Of a DNA stretch of 36,287 nt, positions 7,362 through 14,679 are shown in pieces. The notes under the pieces are model-generated. The model did no database searches, had not been told where the DNA came from, and was given only the letters and a program-made list of their open reading frames with translations. The stretch spans positions 1 to 36,287 of the forward strand of contig CAMPKC010000050.1 of the NCBI GenBank assembly GCA_946887045.1, written 5' to 3'. The position numbers were made by a program, and so were the translations under genes. Position 1 is the first letter of the stretch. Every line of letters begins with the position of its first letter. The DNA comes from an uncultured Sphingobacteriaceae bacterium. Its GTDB lineage: Bacteria > Bacteroidota > Bacteroidia > Sphingobacteriales > Sphingobacteriaceae.

Positions 7362-8420
7362 TTAACCAAGTTTTTTAATTGCTGCATTTAGAACCTCTGC
7401 ATACTTATAAATCTCATCTATTGAAGAAATTTCATACTTAACTTCCTTCTTATTCTCATCCAAAACGACCAAGCACTTTTTAGTGCCTAAGTATAATCTG
7501 CAAATAGTTTTACGATTATTATCATCCAAAAGAATTGCGAAATAAGACTGCGCGTCTCTATAAGTAATGCGTTTAGGATCAAGTGTATTTCGGAGTATAG
7601 ATTTCACTATGAAAAATCCTTCTATTTCCTCGTCGGTGGTTTGAACATTTGAAATCGCAGATTCTTGGGCTGCTTCGATCTTTTCAGCTTCTTCTACATC
7701 TTTCTGTTTTTCTTGGTTAAGAGCAGATTTTAAGCGTTCATTAATAGCATCGCTAATTAGCTGATTAAAGGAACGCTTTATGATTGGGCCGAACTGCTCT
7801 TTTACTTTTGCTGTCATTACTCCCGGATACACCTGCTTTGTGAAAAACATTACAAAATTTTCTGAAGGGGCTGCAATTTCCTTGTGTAGTAAGGATTTTA
7901 GTTCATTCAGATATTTAAGTTCACTGGCAGTGTTTGTAATGTTTTCGACGTCAAAGTACGATTTATGGAATTTTTTCAATTCCGAAACTTCTGCTTCCTT
8001 GATTTCTGTGATTTTAAACTCAAAGAAAGGAGTAACATCCATTTTATTCTTTTCAACCAGATCTGTATAAAAGCGATAAGTTAATCCATTAGTTAACAAC
8101 CCAAACTTAGCCGATGTAGTATGAAAATATCTGAATAGCTGGGAATTATGAGGGTCAAGATTTTCTAAATGATGCTTACACTCAATAAGAATAGTAGGCT
8201 TACTATCTTTCATAATTGCATAATCAACCTTTTCGCCTTTTTTTATCCCTATATCAGCTATAAATTCAGGATTAACCTCAAACGGGTTGAATACATCGTA
8301 GCCCATTATCTGAATAAAGGGCATTACGAGAGCATTTTTGGTGGCTTCTTCAGTTTGAATTTGAGAAAGCATTTTTTCTACCCGTGAGGCTAGTTGAGAA
8401 ATTTGATCTTTAAAATCCAT
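7362..8420 (-). CDS. Predicted type IV-like restriction endonuclease (COG2810 / HsdR N-terminal domain)
   Basis: The 352-aa protein opens with an HsdR-N-like PD-(D/E)XK fold: TEEATKNALVMPFIQIMGYD (about 23-42), the catalytic core KVDYAIM...ILIECK with Asp66, Glu80 and Lys82, and the following LFRYF...FGLLTNGLTYRFYTD, usual for type I restriction R-subunit N-termini. A helical, Glu/Lys-rich linker (about 220-265) leads to a C-terminal domain with ITYRDAQSYFAILLDD and RKTICRLYLGTKK, the second half typical of COG2810 proteins. No helicase or methyltransferase is attached, and no modification gene lies nearby, so it either cuts modified/foreign DNA or depends on its neighbours. It is the first gene of the four-gene minus-strand cassette, downstream of a long leader region. 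Confidence 0.85.
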   Translation of the reverse strand: MDFKDQISQLASRVEKMLSQIQTEEATKNALVMPFIQIMGYDVFNPFEVNPEFIADIGIKKGEKVDYAIMKDSKPTILIECKHHLENLDPHNSQLFRYFHTTSAKFGLLTNGLTYRFYTDLVEKNKMDVTPFFEFKITEIKEAEVSELKKFHKSYFDVENITNTASELKYLNELKSLLHKEIAAPSENFVMFFTKQVYPGVMTAKVKEQFGPIIKRSFNQLISDAINERLKSALNQEKQKDVEEAEKIEAAQESAISNVQTTDEEIEGFFIVKSILRNTLDPKRITYRDAQSYFAILLDDNNRKTICRLYLGTKKCLVVLDENKKEVKYEISSIDEIYKYAEVLNAAIKKLG

Positions 8421-8513
8421 GATGATGTGATAAAAGTGTTAGGTAATTCACTTTGTTCAGCACTCCATAATGTTCTTAAGGCCAGTAGGACAGTGTTTTG
8501 AGTCATTAGGTAG

Positions 8514-8620
8514 TTCTGTAACAAGGTTTTAGAATGTGATATTAAAGAAATTTTCCCAGAACTCAAACAATTTGCGATGCATATTGTAAGAAACGTTTAA
8601 ATTTTATTTTGTTACAAGGT
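8514..8620. promoter_or_regulatory. Possible operator pair upstream of the nuclease cassette
   Basis: TTCTGTAACAAGGT (8514-8527) and TTTTGTTACAAGGT (8607-8620) are imperfect direct repeats (12 of 14 positions) 93 bp apart. The second contains the dyad TTGTTACAA; the first is the same with one change. They lie about 95 and 190 bp upstream of the start codon of the first cassette gene (8420, minus strand), in a plausible promoter region. A dimeric regulator binding both is an inference; chance similarity in AT-rich DNA is possible. Confidence 0.3.
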
Positions 8621-8885
8621 CCATCCTCGCTCCCTAAACCCGGCCGCCGTGGATACCAGCCCAGCGCCTAATGCCTCGCGCAGTATGAACAGAGGACGGG
8701 GGCACAGCATCCATAACAACGCACCTCCATTTCCAAATCCTTTAATTTCTTCTCTGATTTCTGCTTTTTATAAGTCCAGCTGCAAATCGCCAATTCAGCT
8801 ACCTATCCCCCGCATAGCAAAGCCGTATCAAAGGCATATCAAAGGCTACCTTAAAGTATGAAAAGGCATGGTTAATTATTTCGCC

Positions 8886-8912
8886 GGCTCTTCGAACCGC
8901 TCAGAGTGACAT
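8886..8912 (-). repeat. Bacteroidota-type dispersed intergenic repeat motif
   Basis: Read on the minus strand, the sequence GATGTCACTCTGAGCGGTTC, continuing GAAGAGC, resembles the short dispersed element common between genes in many Bacteroidota genomes (variants of TGTCATCCTGAGC...TCGAAG). Only one copy is in this window, so the assignment is from recollection of the consensus. Confidence 0.45.
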
Positions 8913-9009
8913 CGGGTGCCACCCCTTCAACATATAACCCACAACCTTCAACCCAAACTTTACATTCCCCTCCCCAAATCCCCAAACATTTCCCTACCTT
9001 CATACACGT

Positions 9010-12000
9010 ATGCAAATTCTCTCAAAATACAACGAGACCTTTCAAAAAGCCCTTCAACGATTAAATGAAAACCAGCTTAAGGCGGTAAACCGCATAGAGG
9101 GGCCGGTTCTGGTAATTGCTGGTCCGGGGACAGGGAAAACACAAATACTCGCTGCCCGCATCGGGAAGATACTTTTAGATACTGATACGCAGCCTCATAA
9201 TATACTTTGTCTCACCTATACCGATGCCGGGGCCGTGGCTATGCGCAAACGGCTGTTTGATTTTATTGGTCCGGAGGCTTACCGGGTGAACATTTATACT
9301 TTCCATGCTTTTTGTAATGATATCATCCAGGAGAACCTGGATTATTTCGGTAAGCTGGAACTGGACCCGATCTCTGATTTGGAACGGATCGATTTATTCA
9401 GAAGGCTGGTAGACAGTTTCGGGAAGGATCATCCTTTAAAGCGTTTCCGCGGGGATGTGTATTACGAGATTGGCCGTTTGCAGGAACTGTTTTCTATTAT
9501 GAAGCGGGAGGACTGGTCGGCAACTTATATTTCTGAGAAGATTGACGAGTTTAAGGGTCTGGTGGAATGCTGTGAACCCGACTCGGCCTATTATAAAACC
9601 TATAAATACGCTAAGAAGTACCTTGATAAGGAAGCGGGTTCGTTAAAGCCGGCCTTTACGGAGCTGTGCGAAAAGCTGGGGCTGCTGCGGGCGGCGGTAA
9701 ATGAATATCCGCGTTATCAGAAAATGATGCAGGACGCCCATCGCTATGATTATGATGACATGATTATTTGGGTGCTGGATGCCTTTAAGCAGGATGAAAA
9801 CTTCCTGCTGAATTACCAGGAGCGCTACCAGTATATTTTGGTGGACGAATACCAGGATACAAGCGGTGCGCAGAATGAGCTGATCAGTTTATTGATCAGT
9901 TACTGGGAAACGCCGAATATTTTTGTGGTAGGCGATGATGACCAGTCGATTTTCCGTTTCCAGGGCGCCAACGTTCAGAACATAGAGGATTATAACAGCC
10001 GGTATGCGAAAGACCTGTACCATGTGATGCTTACGGATAATTACCGTTCGAGTCAGCATATATTGGACACGGCCCGGGTGCTTATTGAACACAATACCGA
10101 ACGGGTGAACCTGCCGGGATTGAGCAAGTTTTTAAATGCGAAAAATGAAGTGCATTTAGACAGCAAGGTGATTCCGGAAATAAAAGCGTATTCGAGCCAG
10201 TTTCATGAGTTTGCGGCGATAACGGCCGAGATTTCTGACCTGATTGAAAAAGGTACTGCGCCGGAAGAAATTGCGGTGATTTATAAGGAACATCGCTCGG
10301 GTTTGGAGCTGGCCAGGTATTTCCACCTGAAAGGTATCCCGATTAATACGAAGCGGAAGGTTAACATTCTCACTGAGCCTTTCGGACAAAAAATAGTGAA
10401 CATTCTGCGCTATCTGGCGATAGAGAATGAGTTTCCGTTTAAGGGGGATGATCTGCTGTTTAAGATCATGCATTATGATTTTTATGAGATCGCGCCAATA
10501 GATGCAGCAAAGATTAGTGTGGAGGTTAGCGAGCATAACAGGAATCATAAGGATAAAACGTCGATCCGCTCTAACATTCAGCAGATAGCGCAAAAAACCG
10601 GACTGACCTTATTTGATACCGAGAGCCATAAACAGATTAAGCGCTTAAGCGATGATCTGGAGTTCTGGATAAAGGAATCGAATAACCTGACTATTCAGAA
10701 CCTGTTCGAAAAGATCATGGTGCGTGGGGGAATTTTGGCCTACATTCTGAAATCGCCTGATAAAACCTGGCTGATGCAGGTGATCTCTTCGCTGTTCAAT
10801 TTCCTGAAAGAGGAAACCCGTAAAAAGCCGGATCTGGCGCTGAAGGATTTCATTACTTTATTGGATTTACTGGAAGAGAATGATTTGTCGCTCGAGCTGC
10901 ATCAAACTATTTTCCACCAGCAGGGGGTGAACTTTTTAACCTGCCATGGTTCAAAAGGCTTGGAGTTTGAGCATGTTTATCTGATCGGCAGCACGAAAAA
11001 TGTGTGGGAGAAAAAACGGAAAATGAGTTCGGGCTATAAACTGCCGGATACGGTGTTCTCTTCGCTGCCATCATCCAGCAATGAAGAAGAGTTGCGCCGA
11101 TTATTTTACGTGGCGATAACGCGTGCAAAAAAACATTTAACGATTTCGTTCCCCGAGCTGGATGCGAAAGGAAAGGATTTGGAGCCGACGGTATTTATCG
11201 GAGAGATTCTTTCAAAAACTGATCATGTTATTCAGCGGAGGGAAGTTGCGGAAGATATTCTGACGGATTTCTTTATTCTGCAGTTTACTGAAGATGATAA
11301 GCCGTCTATCGGATTAATCGATAAAGAGTACATCACAAAACTATTGCAGAACTACTCTTTGAGCGTTACGCATCTGAACAACTATCTGGATTGTCCGCTT
11401 AAATTCTATTTCCAGAATTTGATACAGGTGCCGAGTGGTAAAAACGAAACCATGACCTTCGGTTCGGCGGTGCACTGGGCGCTGAACAAACTTTTCCGCT
11501 CTTTGCAGGATAACGGTAATGAGTTTCATGGCTTAAACAGGTTCCTGGATGATTTTTACTGGTACATGAAACGCAACCGCGAAGCCTTTACTGATGAACA
11601 GTTTAAACGCAGAATTGAATACGGGGAAAAGATTCTTCCCGATTTTTACAATAAGTATTTGGATAGCTGGGAGAAAATCACCTTAACTGAATACGCCATT
11701 AAAAATGTGGAAGTGGACGGTGTGCCGATAAAAGGGGTGCTGGATAAGCTTGAGTTTAAAGGGAGCCTTGTAAATGTGGTGGATTACAAAACCGGAAGCT
11801 TTGAACGGGCGAAGACGAAATTTAAAGGCCCGGATGAGAAGAACCCGAATGGGGGAGATTACTGGAGACAGGCGGTGTTCTATAAAATTCTGGTTGAAAA
11901 CGACAGGCGGAAGAACTGGGAAGTGTTGAGTACAGAGTTTGATTTTATTGAGCCCGAGAAGAATGAGTATGTTAAGCATAAAGTGCTTATTGAGCCTGAA

Positions 12001-12168
12001 CATTTAGCTGTAGTTCGTTCACAGATCAAAGAATCTTACAGCCGTATTTTGAATCATGAATTTACCGGATGCGGGAAGGAAGACTGTAACTGGTGCACAT
12101 TTGTGCGTAGTAATTTTACTCAGCCGCAAAACTTATTGGAGCAAGTTGGCTTAGACGAAATGGACTAA
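9010..12168 (+). CDS. UvrD/RecB-like superfamily 1 helicase with C-terminal RecB nuclease and Fe-S cluster
   Basis: The 1052-aa protein is a complete SF1A helicase: Q-motif LNENQLKAV (about 18-26), Walker A GPGTGKT (38-44), Walker B LVDEYQDT (about 277-284), GDDDQSIFRFQGA (about 308-320), NYRSS (motif IV), LTCHGSKGLEFEHVYL (about 643) and LRRLFYVAITRAKKHL (about 695-710). The last 260 residues are a RecB/AddB-type PD-(D/E)XK nuclease: HLNNYLDCPLKFYF, FGSAVHWAL, GVLDKLEF and VDYKTGS with the Lys. Cys795 plus Cys1021-x4-Cys1026-x2-Cys1029 fit the four-cysteine Fe-S staple of AddB/AdnB-like nucleases. It should unwind and resect double-strand ends in repair. It is divergent from the nuclease cassette and visibly richer in G+C than those genes, so it is probably a resident repair gene rather than part of the cassette. 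Confidence 0.93.
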   Translation: MQILSKYNETFQKALQRLNENQLKAVNRIEGPVLVIAGPGTGKTQILAARIGKILLDTDTQPHNILCLTYTDAGAVAMRKRLFDFIGPEAYRVNIYTFHAFCNDIIQENLDYFGKLELDPISDLERIDLFRRLVDSFGKDHPLKRFRGDVYYEIGRLQELFSIMKREDWSATYISEKIDEFKGLVECCEPDSAYYKTYKYAKKYLDKEAGSLKPAFTELCEKLGLLRAAVNEYPRYQKMMQDAHRYDYDDMIIWVLDAFKQDENFLLNYQERYQYILVDEYQDTSGAQNELISLLISYWETPNIFVVGDDDQSIFRFQGANVQNIEDYNSRYAKDLYHVMLTDNYRSSQHILDTARVLIEHNTERVNLPGLSKFLNAKNEVHLDSKVIPEIKAYSSQFHEFAAITAEISDLIEKGTAPEEIAVIYKEHRSGLELARYFHLKGIPINTKRKVNILTEPFGQKIVNILRYLAIENEFPFKGDDLLFKIMHYDFYEIAPIDAAKISVEVSEHNRNHKDKTSIRSNIQQIAQKTGLTLFDTESHKQIKRLSDDLEFWIKESNNLTIQNLFEKIMVRGGILAYILKSPDKTWLMQVISSLFNFLKEETRKKPDLALKDFITLLDLLEENDLSLELHQTIFHQQGVNFLTCHGSKGLEFEHVYLIGSTKNVWEKKRKMSSGYKLPDTVFSSLPSSSNEEELRRLFYVAITRAKKHLTISFPELDAKGKDLEPTVFIGEILSKTDHVIQRREVAEDILTDFFILQFTEDDKPSIGLIDKEYITKLLQNYSLSVTHLNNYLDCPLKFYFQNLIQVPSGKNETMTFGSAVHWALNKLFRSLQDNGNEFHGLNRFLDDFYWYMKRNREAFTDEQFKRRIEYGEKILPDFYNKYLDSWEKITLTEYAIKNVEVDGVPIKGVLDKLEFKGSLVNVVDYKTGSFERAKTKFKGPDEKNPNGGDYWRQAVFYKILVENDRRKNWEVLSTEFDFIEPEKNEYVKHKVLIEPEHLAVVRSQIKESYSRILNHEFTGCGKEDCNWCTFVRSNFTQPQNLLEQVGLDEMD

Positions 12169-12240
12169 ACTTGAAAGAAAAAGCGAATATTACCGCCTGA
12201 ATATTAAGTAATTAATTAAATAAAAATAATCAAAACAAAA

Positions 12241-12307
12241 AAATGTGCATTAAACTATACAAAATAGTGTAGTGATTTGCCGAAAGTGGATAGTTATTTG
12301 CACATTT
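12241..12307. promoter_or_regulatory. Nested dyad in the leader of the exopolysaccharide locus
   Basis: In the 228-bp AT-rich interval before wcaJ, AAATGTGCA (12241-12249) pairs exactly with TGCACATTT (12299-12307). Inside lies ACTATAC (12254-12260) facing GTGTAGT (12267-12273), matching at 6 of 7 positions. The nested dyads are 90-155 bp upstream of the first locus gene and may be operator sites, a leader RNA fold, or the helicase terminator. No NusG-like antiterminator gene of the UpxY kind is in the window. Confidence 0.45.
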
Positions 12308-12396
12308 CGTTAATAATTACATAAATCTTTAATATTTTCTCAAAAAATGTAAACAAAGTTTGCTAAAAATAGGTATTAACAGTACTTATTGAAATC

Positions 12397-13779
12397 ATGC
12401 AAACGAGATACCTCTACCTGTTAAGGTTCATTTTAGGATTAAGTGACCTTATACTAATTAACATTTGTTTTTTTGTTGGCTTTCATCTGGCCAACAGGTT
12501 TGGTGGCAATATAGACAACGACATATACCGCCAGAATATAGTTACCTGTAACCTGATCTGGTTTTTATGCACGAGCATGTTCAGGTTATATGGAGAACAT
12601 ACAATATACAAGCTCGAGCTGATTTACCGGGCAACCTGGCGAAGCATTGCTTTGCATGCATTTTTGTTTCTTACATATCTTTTTTTTACCAACCACATAA
12701 CCTTTCCACGCGAGTTTTTAGCCGCTTTTTATTCACTTGTAGTTTTAGGGTTTCTTTTAAGCCGGTTTACAGGTACCGCTTTCCAGGAAATGCTTCTTAA
12801 AAACTTCGACGTTAGAAAAGCGGTAGCGGTATTGGGCATGAATCCGGGTGGTTTAAAATTAGCGGCTTTTCTTGAGCAGCAAAGCAGTGTAAATTTTGTA
12901 GGTTTTTTAGGCGAGGAAGGCTTTTATGTTGACCCAAGCGGCCAATTGCTGCCTGCTGCTTCAGAACAATTGAAAAAAGCAGCAACTGCAGGTGTTAAAG
13001 AGGTTTTTGTTTCCCTTACTCCTGACAGAATGGAAGACATTCCACATTTGTTGAAAGAAGGTGAAAGGCAGTGTGTGCGACTAAAGTTCGTGCCTGATTT
13101 TACCTCAGGACAGGCTTCATTCCGGATTGATCACATGGGCGGTTTTCCGGTATTGTGTGTGCGAAAAGAGCCTTTGGAAGATATCGAAAACAGGGTTAAA
13201 AAGCGCTTTTTTGATGTTGCCTTCAGCTTAATGGTAATCGTATTCATCTTTAGCTGGTTGTATCCGATTCTGGCACTGATCATTAAAATCCAAAGTCCGG
13301 GTCCGGTGCTGTTTAAGCAGTTAAGAAGCGGCAGAGATAACAAACCTTTCTGGTGCTATAAATTCCGTAGCATGCGGATGAATAACGACAGCAATAAACG
13401 CCAGGCAAGCAAAAACGACGACAGAATAACACCGATCGGCAAATTTATGCGCCGCACAAGTCTTGATGAGCTTCCTCAGTTTTTCAATGTATTATTTGGG
13501 CACATGAGTGTTATCGGGCCAAGACCCCACATGCTAAGTCATACTGAAGAATATCGGGCGCTGATCGATAAATACATGGTTCGCCAGTTTTTAAAACCAG
13601 GGATAAGCGGGTGGGCTCAGGTAAACGGATTCAGAGGAGAAACCAGAGAGCAGTGGCTGATGGAGAAAAGGGTGGAGCATGATATCTGGTACATGGAAAA
13701 CTGGTCGGCAATGCTTGATATCAGAATAATATTTATGACTGTGATCAACATTTTCAAGGGCGAAGAAAACGCCTATTAG
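12397..13779 (+). CDS. wcaJ: WcaJ-like undecaprenyl-phosphate sugar phosphotransferase
   Basis: The 460-aa protein is a polyprenyl-phosphate hexose-1-phosphate transferase that puts the first sugar on undecaprenyl phosphate in the inner membrane. It has four hydrophobic N-terminal segments (about 9-120), a CoA-binding-like central domain (about 140-245) and a C-terminal bacterial sugar-transferase domain starting KKRFFDVAFS with a re-entrant membrane helix, then SPGPVLFKQLRSGRD, CYKFRSMR, the catalytic Asp-Glu pair in RRTSLDELPQFFNV (Asp357/Glu358), MSVIGPRPHM, KPGISGWAQVNG and EHDIWYMENWS. The length and order match the WcaJ/EpsB class. It is the first gene of the locus. The initiating sugar (glucose, galactose or other) cannot be told from sequence. 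Confidence 0.93.
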   Translation: MQTRYLYLLRFILGLSDLILINICFFVGFHLANRFGGNIDNDIYRQNIVTCNLIWFLCTSMFRLYGEHTIYKLELIYRATWRSIALHAFLFLTYLFFTNHITFPREFLAAFYSLVVLGFLLSRFTGTAFQEMLLKNFDVRKAVAVLGMNPGGLKLAAFLEQQSSVNFVGFLGEEGFYVDPSGQLLPAASEQLKKAATAGVKEVFVSLTPDRMEDIPHLLKEGERQCVRLKFVPDFTSGQASFRIDHMGGFPVLCVRKEPLEDIENRVKKRFFDVAFSLMVIVFIFSWLYPILALIIKIQSPGPVLFKQLRSGRDNKPFWCYKFRSMRMNNDSNKRQASKNDDRITPIGKFMRRTSLDELPQFFNVLFGHMSVIGPRPHMLSHTEEYRALIDKYMVRQFLKPGISGWAQVNGFRGETREQWLMEKRVEHDIWYMENWSAMLDIRIIFMTVINIFKGEENAY

Positions 13780-13896
13780 GGCGAATATTTTCTTGGACGC
13801 AGACCCGCCGGTCTATTAGCAAACAAACAATTATGTAAATGACTGTGTTCATTTATCACATTAATTATTAACCACTTAAAAACTAAAACGAATTTT

Positions 13897-14679
13897 ATGA
13901 AAGGTACTCTTACTAAAGGAAATTTTGTTATAAGACGTGCTTTTGCGCTAAAAAGTGTAATTGTACTCAGCTTATTTCTTAGTCTATCATCTTGCAGATC
14001 TTATCAGGAGATCCCATACTTTCAGGATTTAAGCCGGAAGTCTGTAACCGAAGAGCAAATCAACAATTATTCTGCTTTGAAAATTCAGCCGAACGATATT
14101 ATCGGCGTGAATGTTTTGAGCTTGAATGCTGATGCGTCTGCCGCGTTTAATTACAACCCCGAAAATAACCCGAACACCGGTTATGTGGTAAATGAAAATG
14201 GCGAAATCAAAATGCCATTGGTAGGTGTAGTAAAGGTAGCGGGATTAACTACCGAGCAATTACGCTCTAAACTGCAAACAGACTTGCTTAGATATCTGAA
14301 AGAGCCTACGGTGAACGTACGGATTCTGAACTTTAAGGTGTCGGTTTTAGGAGACGTGCTTCGCCCTGATGTTTATTCAGTTCCGGGAGAAAGAATTACA
14401 ATACCAGAAGCGCTGAGTTTGGCTGGAGATTTAAATATTACCGGTGTGCGCAATATTTTGCTAATCAGAGAGAACAATGGTAAACGCGAATATGTTCCTA
14501 TCGACTTAAAGTCGAAAGCTCTTTTTAACTCGCCATATTATTATTTAAAAAACAATGATATGATCTATGTAGATCCTCATAAAACTAAATTGCAAATAGC
14601 TGAAAACAGCAAATTTAGCGTAGGACTTACTGTGCTTTCAATTTTAGCCTTCGCTGCAACTCAAGCCTTTATACGATAA
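13897..14679 (+). CDS. wza: Wza-like polysaccharide export lipoprotein
   Basis: The 260-aa product has a long n-region, a hydrophobic signal segment and a lipobox ending at Cys33 (SLSSC), so it is an outer-membrane-directed lipoprotein. The polysaccharide-export domain follows (IQPNDIIGVNVLSL about 62-75; YVVNENGEIKMPLVGVVKVAG), then an SLBB-type domain (LGDVLRPDVYSVPGERITIPEALSLAG region split over about 150-180, and NNDMIYVDP). The C-terminus has a hydrophobic stretch (VGLTVLSILAFAATQAF) that could be the pore-forming helix. It is shorter than E. coli Wza (about 380 aa) but normal for Bacteroidota homologues. Its stop codon overlaps the next start (TAATG), tying it translationally to the Wzc-like kinase, its known partner. 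Confidence 0.92.
   Translation: MKGTLTKGNFVIRRAFALKSVIVLSLFLSLSSCRSYQEIPYFQDLSRKSVTEEQINNYSALKIQPNDIIGVNVLSLNADASAAFNYNPENNPNTGYVVNENGEIKMPLVGVVKVAGLTTEQLRSKLQTDLLRYLKEPTVNVRILNFKVSVLGDVLRPDVYSVPGERITIPEALSLAGDLNITGVRNILLIRENNGKREYVPIDLKSKALFNSPYYYLKNNDMIYVDPHKTKLQIAENSKFSVGLTVLSILAFAATQAFIR

Larger units (their letters stand above)
8421..9009. other. Gene-free divergent interval between nuclease cassette and helicase
   Basis: This interval separates divergent transcription units and should hold both promoters. The part next to the cassette (8421-8620) is AT-rich and contains two TTGTNACAA-like dyads. The middle (about 8625-8720) is an abrupt GC-rich patch (CCCGGCCGCCGTGGATACC...GGACGGGGGCACAGC) unlike either flank; its short frames (for example 8649-8861 plus) have no recognisable product. 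Then follows an intergenic-repeat motif at 8886-8912, and finally a C-rich, G-poor leader (8920-9009) before the helicase ATG. I see no RNA gene. Confidence 0.6.

Noticed and set aside
8649..8861. Small 70-aa plus-strand gene
   Set aside because: Composition changes abruptly inside the frame, there is no family resemblance, and it lies in a mosaic spacer.
4353..12168. Gabija-like pair (OLD nuclease plus UvrD helicase)
   Set aside because: The helicase is divergent, about 2.8 kb from the OLD gene, more than 1000 aa long with a RecB nuclease and Fe-S cysteines, and different in composition. GajB is a smaller helicase directly next to GajA.
13799..13815. Terminator after wcaJ (AGACC-CGCC-GGTCT)
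   Set aside because: The stem is only 5 bp and has no T-run; too weak to call.
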